This document shows positions 16,260-24,324 of a DNA stretch of 49,054 bases, piece after piece. Position numbers and translations under genes: made by a program. The notes under the pieces were generated by a model that saw nothing but the letters and a program-made list of their open reading frames with translations, was not told where the DNA came from and did no database searches. The DNA is from an uncultured Flavobacteriales bacterium (GTDB taxonomy: Bacteria > Bacteroidota > Bacteroidia > Flavobacteriales_D > Crocinitomicaceae): positions 1 to 49,054 of the forward strand of contig CALJKJ010000051.1 in NCBI GenBank assembly GCA_937973685.1, in the 5' to 3' direction. How positions within the stretch are numbered: the first letter of the stretch is position 1; each line of letters opens with the position of its first letter.

Positions 16260-17591
16260 ATGAAATTATTTTTAGTACCATTTGTTTTATTAATCACTTG
16301 TATTGGCTCAGCACAAACAACCAATTTTGGTTTGGTATACAAAGTTTACAATACTACTGTATACAACCCTATAGATTCTTCGATTACTTATCAAGTAATG
16401 GATTCTACTTTGGTGCGTTTGGCAAAAACAAATCCAACAACTTGTTACGTTCAAAATGCTGGGCCTCATTACTTGAAAGATGAAGCAATCAATATGACGG
16501 GTACAGCGATTAATACAGTCGATAGCTCGTTTGTTTTTATTGGCATGTCAAAGATGCATCAATTGAATTTAGCAGATGGTGCAGTTATTTCATCTGTTGA
16601 TCTGTTCAACCCTTTAGCTACAAATTCCACTCAAAGCTATTTCAATAATTTCATTTTCAATCAATCAGACACATCGATCTACGGTTTAGCAACACGCGAC
16701 GATAGTTTAGGGATTTACGGGAATTTTTTAGCAAAAGTTAATACATCCACAGGTTTAATAACCGAAATTTCGCCCACATCTGTTGGTGAATCAATATTGA
16801 TGGCTGGCGCTACTATTGATCCGTATCAAATGATTTATTATTATTCTGATGGAATAAAATTAATTGGTCTTGATTTGTATAATGGTTCAATTTATAGCGC
16901 TGATTCTGTTACATATCCAGTAGGATTTAGTGGATTTGGAAATTTCGCTTACAGTTGTTTTGACAACACAATCTACGGATTACTTTCCAAAGAATTTACT
17001 TCACTTGTTCCAAATCCATTCGACCCAACTAATTTTATTTATCAATTAGATTCAACGAAACTATACTTGGGCACGATTAATCCTGCAACTGGACAAGTGA
17101 GTTGTGTTGGTGTCAATCCAATTCAATGTTCAAATAATTATTTAATGAATTCTGGGGGAGCAATTGACCCTGCAACTTCGACATATTATTTCAACGATGG
17201 AGAAAAATACATTGGTGTGTCGTTAGCAACAGGTTTGGTGCAAAGCGCATGTATAGAAACGTATGAAGAAGGTGAACAGTTTATTTTATTCAGAAACAAC
17301 ACCAATTGTGTCGGTGCTTCTTTCATTCGTTTAAATCCTGCATTAAATTCACCATCCAATAGTATTGAAAACTACCAAGTGTTTCCAAATCCAAGTGCGG
17401 GAAAAATCACAATTCAATCAACTAACAAGTTGCTTCAAACGTTAGCATTATATACGATTGACGGACAACAAGTGTTTTTTGAATCAAATATTCAGTCTTC
17501 AAGCAAGTGCCTTGACAACCTTTCATTGGAAAAAGGAGTTTATTTTTTGATAATTGATCAGACATCAACAATGAAAATTGTTATCAATTAA
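16260..17591 (+). CDS. secreted protein with T9SS type A sorting domain
   Basis: A 443-residue exported protein. The signal peptide is MKLFLVPFVLLITCIGSAQ, and the C-terminus from about 365 is a type IX secretion sorting domain (NYQVFPNPSAGKITIQS, LYTIDGQQVF, LEKGVYFLII). The middle is rich in repeats of the pattern 'YG L ... G...tG ... ' (for example SIYGLATRDD and NTIYGLLSKE), suggesting a beta-propeller or similar surface structure. I cannot name the substrate. The ATG at 16260 is chosen over an upstream TTG at 16227, which falls inside the promoter element. It is single-gene, between the tmRNA terminator and the next secreted protein. Confidence 0.88.
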   Translation: MKLFLVPFVLLITCIGSAQTTNFGLVYKVYNTTVYNPIDSSITYQVMDSTLVRLAKTNPTTCYVQNAGPHYLKDEAINMTGTAINTVDSSFVFIGMSKMHQLNLADGAVISSVDLFNPLATNSTQSYFNNFIFNQSDTSIYGLATRDDSLGIYGNFLAKVNTSTGLITEISPTSVGESILMAGATIDPYQMIYYYSDGIKLIGLDLYNGSIYSADSVTYPVGFSGFGNFAYSCFDNTIYGLLSKEFTSLVPNPFDPTNFIYQLDSTKLYLGTINPATGQVSCVGVNPIQCSNNYLMNSGGAIDPATSTYYFNDGEKYIGVSLATGLVQSACIETYEEGEQFILFRNNTNCVGASFIRLNPALNSPSNSIENYQVFPNPSAGKITIQSTNKLLQTLALYTIDGQQVFFESNIQSSSKCLDNLSLEKGVYFLIIDQTSTMKIVIN

Positions 17592-17679
17592 GATCTGAAA
17601 AATATCCATGATATAAAAAAGCATCCCTTTTGCTATTTATACGTTATATTTACTGAATCAAATAATTTAAATTTTAAAC

Positions 17680-18936
17680 ATGAAATTAGCTAGTACACTT
17701 ATTACGTTACTAATTACTGCAACTGTTTTCAGTCAAAACATTAAATCTGAGGACGTTAAATACAATTATGTAAAGTTACCAACTAACCCATTGAATCCAA
17801 AACCAGCGAGTTATTTCTCTACAATCAAAGCAACTTACGAAGAGGAGAATAAAAAAATGTTGGCGAAATACGAAGCTGAAAAACAACAAGCTGAAGCAGA
17901 TTACCAACGTGAAATGAGCGAGTTACCTGCTAAAACGAAAGCAGCTGATGATCAATACGCTAAAGAAATGGAAGCTTGGAATGCAAAATCAACTGCTTCA
18001 AAAGTTTTGGAAAAACAATTATTGAATGAAAACAACAAACCGGTGAAACAATATGTTGCTCAACCATACCGTCGTTTTGTGGCTGAACCAAAATTATATA
18101 CGTCTTATGATGGAGCATCTTTGGCTGCTACTTACTTGAAAATCGATGGTTTCAATCGCGTTGAAGGAAATGGAGGCATTTCTTATGTTGTTGATTTAAA
18201 AGGTTTCGAACACACCGATGCGAAAATTGTTTCAGAAGTAAAAAAAGAAACAAAAATTGCGAATGGTACAAGTACTTCTTATGATGTAACGTATTACCAC
18301 TTGGAATTTAGCTACCGTCACCCAATGACAGTTCGTGTTTCAAATGCAAATAACCAAGAGATTTATTTCAATGCGCCTGCTGAATTGATGGAATTTAAAA
18401 CATACAAATCTACTGCTTCGAAAACATCTCCTTCAATGGATATTTCTATGTTGACTAAAAACATGGAAGCTCAAATTTTAAAAGACAACCTAACGTTAAT
18501 TAATCACTTAGTAAATGATTATATCGGTTATGAAGTAACTGAGCGTAAATCTACATTGGATTATGTAAAGTCAAGAGGTGAAGATCACGCTGACTTATTA
18601 ACGGCTTTCACAGCTGCTGATTTGGGATTAAAAATGTTAGGGAAAACAGATGATCAAGCAAAACAAAAAATCCAAGAAGCTATCACTATTTGGAACGAAG
18701 CATTGAAAGAATCTGAAATTGAAAACAAAAAAGCACGTATCGACAAAGGAGTTACAGTATCTATTTATTTTAATTTATTGGAGTGTTATTTCGTTACAAG
18801 AAATGTTGTGGAAGCGGATAAAATTCTAGACGAATTGAATAAAATTGATTTGCCAAACCGCGATAAAAGACAACGTGAGGCTTACACAACTTTGTTCATG
18901 GATTTGAAAATGCGCATGAATGCAAATGGATTGTAA
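17680..18936 (+). CDS. secreted protein of unknown function with a coiled-coil stretch
   Basis: I do not recognise this 418-residue protein. A signal peptide (about 1-19, ending in VFSQ) leads into a helical, charged stretch (about 45-110, EEENKKMLAKYEAEKQQAEA) that looks like a coiled coil. A beta-rich middle (about 125-250) follows, containing YYHLEFSYRHPMTVRVSNAN. The C-terminal alpha-helical part (about 255-418) resembles TPR-like hairpins (AITIWNEALKESEIENKKA, EADKILDELNKIDL). A possible -7 element TATATTTA is at 17645-17652, 27 bases before the ATG. A strong terminator follows. Periplasmic or outer-membrane location is inferred. Confidence 0.82.
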   Translation: MKLASTLITLLITATVFSQNIKSEDVKYNYVKLPTNPLNPKPASYFSTIKATYEEENKKMLAKYEAEKQQAEADYQREMSELPAKTKAADDQYAKEMEAWNAKSTASKVLEKQLLNENNKPVKQYVAQPYRRFVAEPKLYTSYDGASLAATYLKIDGFNRVEGNGGISYVVDLKGFEHTDAKIVSEVKKETKIANGTSTSYDVTYYHLEFSYRHPMTVRVSNANNQEIYFNAPAELMEFKTYKSTASKTSPSMDISMLTKNMEAQILKDNLTLINHLVNDYIGYEVTERKSTLDYVKSRGEDHADLLTAFTAADLGLKMLGKTDDQAKQKIQEAITIWNEALKESEIENKKARIDKGVTVSIYFNLLECYFVTRNVVEADKILDELNKIDLPNRDKRQREAYTTLFMDLKMRMNANGL

Positions 18937-18960
18937 GTTCAAGTCATTATACTAATTGTA

Positions 18961-18989
18961 AAAAGCTCTTCTTTCGAAGAGCTTTTTTT
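18961..18989 (+). terminator. intrinsic terminator after the secreted protein gene
   Basis: AAAAGCTCTTC (18961-18971) pairs with GAAGAGCTTTT (18976-18986) around TTTC and is followed by T's. The A-run on the other side could also serve the convergent minus-strand operon ending at 19044. Confidence 0.85.
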
Positions 18990-19043
18990 ATGCCCTATAA
19001 AAATTTAATTAGTATTTAGTAACTTAGATATGAAATCAATAAA

Positions 19044-19775
19044 TCACAACGTGGGATGAAAATGTTTTAAAAGTATATTTCGTTCATAATCTTTTATTGC
19101 TTTATAATAGCACCAACTACTTAATAAAAGTAATAAATGGCTAAAATCGTTTCGATCAAAATAAGGTGAAATATTAATTTTACATCCTTGTATAAACAAA
19201 TTCGGTAACAATAAAAAGGTGCTCATGTAAAAGTATTGAAATGATGAAGCTATAATTCTTGAATATTTCCAACCAAGATACCCTAATGTATAAACTAAAC
19301 CTATTGCTGAACAAATCGATGGTATTATCAAACCTATTGACTGTTTTTGGGATAAATCAAATGAGCATAGAACAACTAGTTCTAATAAACACCCTACTAC
19401 CAATTTGAGTAAAATAAATTTATATAACATCTGTTTTTTTGATTTATCCGGATGAATTGAAATTAAAGCTTTTTCAATGAAAAAAACAGAAATAATTCCT
19501 CCAAACCAAGAAAAAGATTTTCCAAAAACCCCGAAATAATGAAAGAAAAAATGGCCTAATCCACCAAGTAAAAAACTAATTCCAAATAACATAAATGCTA
19601 TTTTCCAATAATGAAAAAAGAGCGTTTTATTTTCGATTTTTTTTATTTGATAATAATAATACAATGCTTGAATGAATATTAGCGTGTCTCCAATTAAAGC
19701 ATTTGGTTCAAATAATTGTAAATCAAAAAGACTAACAGCAATTTTTTCAAAATCTTCACCAATTAACATGATCAA
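19044..19775 (-). CDS. seven-helix membrane protein, unknown function
   Basis: A 243-residue integral membrane protein with about six to seven hydrophobic segments (for example 28-46, 60-80, 88-103, 118-140, 147-170, 180-200, 212-230). Two polar motifs sit near helix ends: GHFFFH (about 75-80, H-x3-H) and DRNDFSH near the C-terminus. Such patterns are reminiscent of CREST-type membrane hydrolases such as alkaline ceramidase, but the match is partial and unproven; it may be a DUF6962-like family. It is the last gene of the five-gene operon and overlaps the SDR gene by four bases. Confidence 0.75.
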   Translation of the reverse strand: MIMLIGEDFEKIAVSLFDLQLFEPNALIGDTLIFIQALYYYYQIKKIENKTLFFHYWKIAFMLFGISFLLGGLGHFFFHYFGVFGKSFSWFGGIISVFFIEKALISIHPDKSKKQMLYKFILLKLVVGCLLELVVLCSFDLSQKQSIGLIIPSICSAIGLVYTLGYLGWKYSRIIASSFQYFYMSTFLLLPNLFIQGCKINISPYFDRNDFSHLLLLLSSWCYYKAIKDYERNILLKHFHPTL

Positions 19776-20575
19776 TTTTCATTTTTAAATTTATGAATAT
19801 TGAAAGAGATAATGTAATAAACAACTTTCGGAGCAATAGCTTGTAAAAGCAAATTTATTTTCCCTAAACGAGTCATGGTACTTAAAAATTTTCTTTTTTT
19901 AGTGTTTCTAAAAATTGTTTTAGCTACTGATGCCATTGATAAAACATTTTTTTCAGATCGCTTCGATAATAATTGAAATGTTCCATCCGAAGCAATCACT
20001 TTTTTATCTTGTTCTATTTCCGTTGCACCAACAAGAACCAAACCGACATGAATTTTATTTGCTTTCTCCTCAATGCGAATAGATTCAGCAAAAGCCCGAA
20101 GTGCCATTTTTGATGCACTATATGGAGCTAGGTACGGCAAACCACTAATACCGGCTAAACTTGACACAAAAACAATACTTCCAGCTGTTTTTCGAATTTC
20201 AGGAATTGCATAAATTGTAGGAAAAACAGTTCCATAAATATTACTTTCCATTATTTGTTTTATGACAGAAGGAGCTGTTTCTGCAACTGTTCCTCTACTG
20301 GAGATACCTACATTATTAATTAAAACATCTATTCGACCAAAACTATCAATAGCATAATCAATCAATTGCTTTGCTCCTGCTTCAGTTGACACATCAGAAC
20401 AACAAAAACAACTTTCTTTTTGTAATGATTTAATTACTAATAATGATTTTTCCAAACGGTCATACGAACGACCGTTAAGTACTATTCGATATCCATTTTT
20501 TGCAAATTCTTTTGCAACGGCAAGACCTATACCTCTGTTTGATCCAGTAATAACTGCTACTTTACTTGAATTCAT
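19772..20575 (-). CDS. short-chain dehydrogenase/reductase
   Basis: A 267-residue classical SDR. It has the cofactor motif TGSNRGIG at the N-terminus (preferring NADP because of NGRSYDRL), NNVGISSRG, catalytic Ser in FVSSLAGISG and YSASK (Tyr/Lys pair). The C-terminal extension (about 215-267, with a hydrophobic and basic end KVVYYIISFNIHKFKNEN) suggests association with a membrane. It overlaps the flanking genes by 4 and 14 bases. It is a paralogue of the SDR at 21287-22078. The substrate is unknown; a lipid-like or long-chain alcohol/ketone is an inference from the membrane neighbours. Confidence 0.9.
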   Translation of the reverse strand: MNSSKVAVITGSNRGIGLAVAKEFAKNGYRIVLNGRSYDRLEKSLLVIKSLQKESCFCCSDVSTEAGAKQLIDYAIDSFGRIDVLINNVGISSRGTVAETAPSVIKQIMESNIYGTVFPTIYAIPEIRKTAGSIVFVSSLAGISGLPYLAPYSASKMALRAFAESIRIEEKANKIHVGLVLVGATEIEQDKKVIASDGTFQLLSKRSEKNVLSMASVAKTIFRNTKKRKFLSTMTRLGKINLLLQAIAPKVVYYIISFNIHKFKNEN

Positions 20576-21299
20576 TTCTTTTTATAAATTGCATGTCAGT
20601 ATTAAAATATAAAGCCGTTAGACTATTTGTCCATGCCATAAAAATGTGTGCAATCACTGCAACCCAAATTGATTGCGTGTAAGCTGTGATAAAGCAAAGA
20701 GCTATTCCTAGAAAAAAAGCACCAATTGTTTCATCAAGTCCTTTAGGAATGTGAGACAATGTGTAAAAAGTAACATTAATTGCAACAGCGACTCCAAAAC
20801 CAAGTGAATGTATTAAAGGAAAAAATAAAAAACCACGAAATAAAAATTCATATCCTAATAAATAAATGGCCCAAAAAAACAGATACAAAAACAATTGCTT
20901 TCTTTTCCATTGAACAATTCTAACTTGTGGATAATTTATCCAATTTTTACTTTTTCTAGCTGAAATAAAGGCAAAAACAACTAGAATTGGAGTAAGACAA
21001 CTCAAATAAAAAATTGTTTTTCCAAAATGTTGATGAGGAAGAATTAGCCCTGAATAATTATCTTGATTTTGAATTCCTAATTGATATAAAATAAACAATG
21101 AAATTGGACCGAAAATTATGAAACCGACACTTTTATAAAAGTAAATTGCATTTTCGTTGGTTTCTTTCTTTTTTAGAAAAAAATCATTTATTAGTTTGGA
21201 ATTAGCTATGAACCAATAGGATACAAACGCTATGGTTGAATAAAGCAAAATTATTATTGTGCTATAATCTTTCGTTGAAAAGTCAATCATTTTTTCCAT
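20562..21299 (-). CDS. CPBP family intramembrane protease-like protein
   Basis: A 245-residue membrane protein of the CPBP (ABI) family, related to Rce1 prenyl-endopeptidases. Motifs in order are GYEFLFRGFLFFPL (motif 1, with one of the usual two glutamates replaced by Tyr, E-x3-R kept), FYTLSHIPKG (motif 2, F-x3-H) and IAHIFMAWTN (motif 3, H-x3-N). About seven transmembrane segments are visible. It overlaps both neighbouring SDR genes (14 and 13 bases), so it shares their transcript. The substrate is not predictable. The loss of the first acidic residue may reduce activity, though members with YE variants exist. Confidence 0.87.
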   Translation of the reverse strand: MEKMIDFSTKDYSTIIILLYSTIAFVSYWFIANSKLINDFFLKKKETNENAIYFYKSVGFIIFGPISLFILYQLGIQNQDNYSGLILPHQHFGKTIFYLSCLTPILVVFAFISARKSKNWINYPQVRIVQWKRKQLFLYLFFWAIYLLGYEFLFRGFLFFPLIHSLGFGVAVAINVTFYTLSHIPKGLDETIGAFFLGIALCFITAYTQSIWVAVIAHIFMAWTNSLTALYFNTDMQFIKRNEFK

Positions 21300-22078
21300 A
21301 ATATTATTTTAAAAAACTGTCTTTTAAAAGTCGGGAATCTATTTAAAAAAGCAAGAGATTTACCAAGAAAAGAGTGTGTCATTACAGGAATGTTCCAATT
21401 TAACTGAAATAAAATGCGACTAACCGTTTTCTTTCTTGAAGTAACTAGCAGTTTCATTCTTTTATTTATCGGTATAACTTCACCATTATAATCCAATTGT
21501 TCTTTAGCAGTTTCATTTTCTGTAAATCCTAGATAAGCAGTTAATATATGAATGTTTTTTGATACCATTTCATTTCTTAAACTTTCTGAGAATGAATTTA
21601 TTGCACTTTTTGTTAATGAATAAAGGCTGTAATTCGGCAGGCCATTAAATGAAGCTATGCTGGAAACAAATAATATTTTACCTTTAGATTTAATTAGCTG
21701 AGGAAGTGCCAAATGAGTTAAATAAATAGCTCCTTTTAAATTAACATCAATCATTTTATCAATAACATTTTTGTTTGTTTGAAAAACTGAGCCAACTGCT
21801 GAAATTGATGCGTTATGTATTAAAATATCTATTTTATTTTGAAATGAAAGGGCACATTTTACTAATTGTTCATTTTCCTCATAATTTGAAATGTCTGATT
21901 TTATTACATATAATTTATTTGAAATGTTAGATAATTCGTTTTTAAGTGAAGCTATTTTTTGCTCATTACGTCCATTAGTTATTACAAACGCTCCCTTTTC
22001 CAACAACTGTTTCACCAATTCTTTTCCAATCCCTTGAGTTCCTCCTGTGACCAATACTACTTTGTTATCAAAACTCAT
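21287..22078 (-). CDS. short-chain dehydrogenase/reductase
   Basis: A 263-residue classical SDR: TGGTQGIG cofactor loop, NASISAVGS, catalytic Ser in VSSIASFNGL and YSLTK. A C-terminal extension (about 220-263) ends in a basic hydrophobic helix (FPTFKRQFFKIILWKK) like the other SDR, consistent with membrane attachment. It overlaps the CPBP gene by 13 bases and the epimerase gene by one. Two similar SDRs in one operon suggest successive redox steps on related intermediates. Confidence 0.9.
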   Translation of the reverse strand: MSFDNKVVLVTGGTQGIGKELVKQLLEKGAFVITNGRNEQKIASLKNELSNISNKLYVIKSDISNYEENEQLVKCALSFQNKIDILIHNASISAVGSVFQTNKNVIDKMIDVNLKGAIYLTHLALPQLIKSKGKILFVSSIASFNGLPNYSLYSLTKSAINSFSESLRNEMVSKNIHILTAYLGFTENETAKEQLDYNGEVIPINKRMKLLVTSRKKTVSRILFQLNWNIPVMTHSFLGKSLAFLNRFPTFKRQFFKIILWKK

Positions 22079-23085
22079 TATATATAATCATTTTGTTTAA
22101 ACCATTTGATACATTCGTTGATTGCATTTTCAATCGGTGTCTGTGGTAAATCTAATTCATCAATCGCTTTTTGAGCGGAGTAGAATTGTCGTACAGTTGA
22201 CATTTTTGCCATTGTAAAACTGATTTGAGGAGTTTTTTTGAAAATTAGAGCACTCATGGAATTTACTATGCCAAGTAAATACATTACAAAATTCGGAACT
22301 TTGATAATGTTAAATTTCATGTTATTTGTTTCAGCAACTTTTTTTAAAAAATCAGCAAAAGAGAGGTTTTCATTTCCTACAATATAACATTCTCCTAACC
22401 TACCTTTCGATAAAGAGTTAACGACGGCTTTTGCAACATCAAGAGAAAAAATAAAATTTTTCCCGCCCGAAGGAAATGCTGGTAATTTGCCTTTGCAAAA
22501 TTCTAAAATCATTTTTCCTGAAGATGGACCACTATCGAAAGGACCTATCATGTAAGTAGGATTAATGATTAATACAGGTAATTGTTTTTCTTGATGTAAC
22601 TCCAATAATGCTTTTTGTGCAAGGTATTTACTTGTAATATAATCCACGTTATATTTAGCTGAATCATAGCGAAAAGATTCATTTGCAGGATTTTCTTCAG
22701 TTCCATTACCAAAAGAACTCGCTGAACCTATTTGAATAAAACGTTTGATTTGATATTTCAGAACCAATTCAGCAATAAGTAAAGCTCCATTCAGATTAAC
22801 TTTTGAAACTATTTCCGATTTCCGTGGCCATATATTTGTTAGCGCTGCTACATTTATTATATAATCTACATTAGGAAGAATTGATTCATATGAAGCTGGA
22901 TCAAGTAAATCACCTTGTATTATTGTCATGTTTAGATTATCTAAAACATTCACATTTCTATTTGGCATTACTAAACCAATAACTTCAAATCCAATTTCAA
23001 TTAACTCACGACAAATACTAGCCCCCAACATTCCATCTGCACCTGTCACAAAAACAACCTGTGGTGTGATTTTTGTTTTTTTCAT
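22078..23085 (-). CDS. NAD-dependent epimerase/dehydratase family protein
   Basis: A 335-residue extended SDR. The N-terminus VFVTGADGMLG is a GxxGxxG cofactor site. The catalytic motif is YITSK within YNVDYITSKYLAQKAL, with NPTYMIGP following. It resembles dihydroflavonol reductase, 3-beta-hydroxysteroid dehydrogenase or HpnA-type proteins more than nucleotide-sugar epimerases. The ATG at 23085 matches the conserved start, rather than one 19 codons upstream. It is the first gene of the cluster after the regulator. Function in a lipid or terpenoid pathway is a hypothesis. Confidence 0.87.
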   Translation of the reverse strand: MKKTKITPQVVFVTGADGMLGASICRELIEIGFEVIGLVMPNRNVNVLDNLNMTIIQGDLLDPASYESILPNVDYIINVAALTNIWPRKSEIVSKVNLNGALLIAELVLKYQIKRFIQIGSASSFGNGTEENPANESFRYDSAKYNVDYITSKYLAQKALLELHQEKQLPVLIINPTYMIGPFDSGPSSGKMILEFCKGKLPAFPSGGKNFIFSLDVAKAVVNSLSKGRLGECYIVGNENLSFADFLKKVAETNNMKFNIIKVPNFVMYLLGIVNSMSALIFKKTPQISFTMAKMSTVRQFYSAQKAIDELDLPQTPIENAINECIKWFKQNDYI

Positions 23086-23159
23086 TGTGTTTTTATTTAC
23101 AAATGTTAGGATGAATTGTAAATAAACATAATTGAATTTCAAAAGCCAGTTTGCAGTAG

Positions 23160-23174
23160 TTGCGAAATACGCAA
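23160..23174. promoter_or_regulatory. perfect inverted repeat before the SDR operon
   Basis: TTGCG, AAATA, CGCAA: perfect arms of five bases around five bases, ending immediately after the regulator's stop codon and 75 bases before the epimerase start. No T-run follows on the minus strand, so it is more like an operator than a terminator. Binding by the HTH regulator upstream is a guess. Confidence 0.4.
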
Positions 23175-24188
23175 TTAGCTAAAATCTATATCTGCTTCAA
23201 TTTTATTCCTAAAAATTCGAATTGTTTTTTCAAATTCAAAAAAGAAGTTGTTCCGTTCTTTTTCATTTGTTTTACTTAAAAGACTTGAATTTGCTAGTTG
23301 TTTGTCAATAATTTGTTTTGTATCTGAAACATAATTTTTATTTGTAGTATGGAGATAATTCATAACATTATGAGTGATAAAAACACCTGTTGATTCTTTA
23401 GACGAATAAAAAATATTTGAATCAGAATTTATAGTTTCGTTTAAATATAGTTGAAAGTCATTTCCTGTGAATGGAGCGTTTGTCCCGTAAATAAACTTTT
23501 TGCCAATAATTGCTTGTTCTTTAAGATGCTCAGCAAACATTAAAACGCGGTCACATAAAAACAAAGCGTAACTAGGATCTTCAAACATGTGAGCTTTAAA
23601 ATAGTAAAGAATCTGCCTTAAAAAACCACGCATTAACTCGGGATCAATAATTTCAAATGATGGGATTGAATTATACATTTGAAGTATTTCTTTACCTAAA
23701 TCAAATGCACGTGCTGTTGTTTTTTCATGTTTAAAAAGCTCATTTTCATATGTTTTAATTTGAAGATGAGTTTTTGCCCAAAAGTATAAACGAAATCTTA
23801 CTAGTTGAGGCAAATTTAATAATTGAAAAAAATGAGTGTTATTAACTGATAGAAATAATTGAGGATCCGTGGTTTGTTTTATTTTCTTGAATGAATCAAC
23901 TATATCTTGTAAGTATGACTCTAAACTAAAATCATATGTATTCAAAGGAGGATACTGAAAAATAACTTCTCCATTTCCAGCATTTATTAGCGAATCAAAA
24001 GATATATCGAAATAAGAACATAATTTTTTAGTTTCTTGAATTGTTAAACTCGTCTCTCCCCTGAATCGTCTATAAACTGCATCCAAACTTATGTTTAATA
24101 TTTCTGAAATCAAATGTCCAAATGTATTATGGCTATTTAGGCGCATTTTTATTGTTTCAAATAAAATTGCTTGAATGTTGGTTTTCAT
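23175..24188 (-). CDS. helix-turn-helix regulator with unknown sensory domain
   Basis: A 337-residue protein. Residues about 24-65 form an HTH domain (ISEILNISLDAVYRRFRGE then LTIQETKKLCSYFDISFDSL), like BetR or XRE-type regulators. The remaining 270 residues are helical and unrecognised, with an aromatic-rich part (FLRQILYYFKAHMFEDPSYA). It lies upstream of and in the same direction as the five-gene SDR operon, 89 bases before the epimerase gene, and divergent from the fucosidase genes. Regulation of either set is inferred from position. Confidence 0.85.
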   Translation of the reverse strand: MKTNIQAILFETIKMRLNSHNTFGHLISEILNISLDAVYRRFRGETSLTIQETKKLCSYFDISFDSLINAGNGEVIFQYPPLNTYDFSLESYLQDIVDSFKKIKQTTDPQLFLSVNNTHFFQLLNLPQLVRFRLYFWAKTHLQIKTYENELFKHEKTTARAFDLGKEILQMYNSIPSFEIIDPELMRGFLRQILYYFKAHMFEDPSYALFLCDRVLMFAEHLKEQAIIGKKFIYGTNAPFTGNDFQLYLNETINSDSNIFYSSKESTGVFITHNVMNYLHTTNKNYVSDTKQIIDKQLANSSLLSKTNEKERNNFFFEFEKTIRIFRNKIEADIDFS

Positions 24189-24324
24189 TAGTATGATAGT
24201 TTTTGTGTAGCAAGTAAAAATACATATGATTTCATTATCAATTTATTATTATTTCAAAACTTTACCTGAAATAAATAATTAGATGAAGTTTATACTTACA
24301 TTAGTAATTGAAACGAAATAAATT

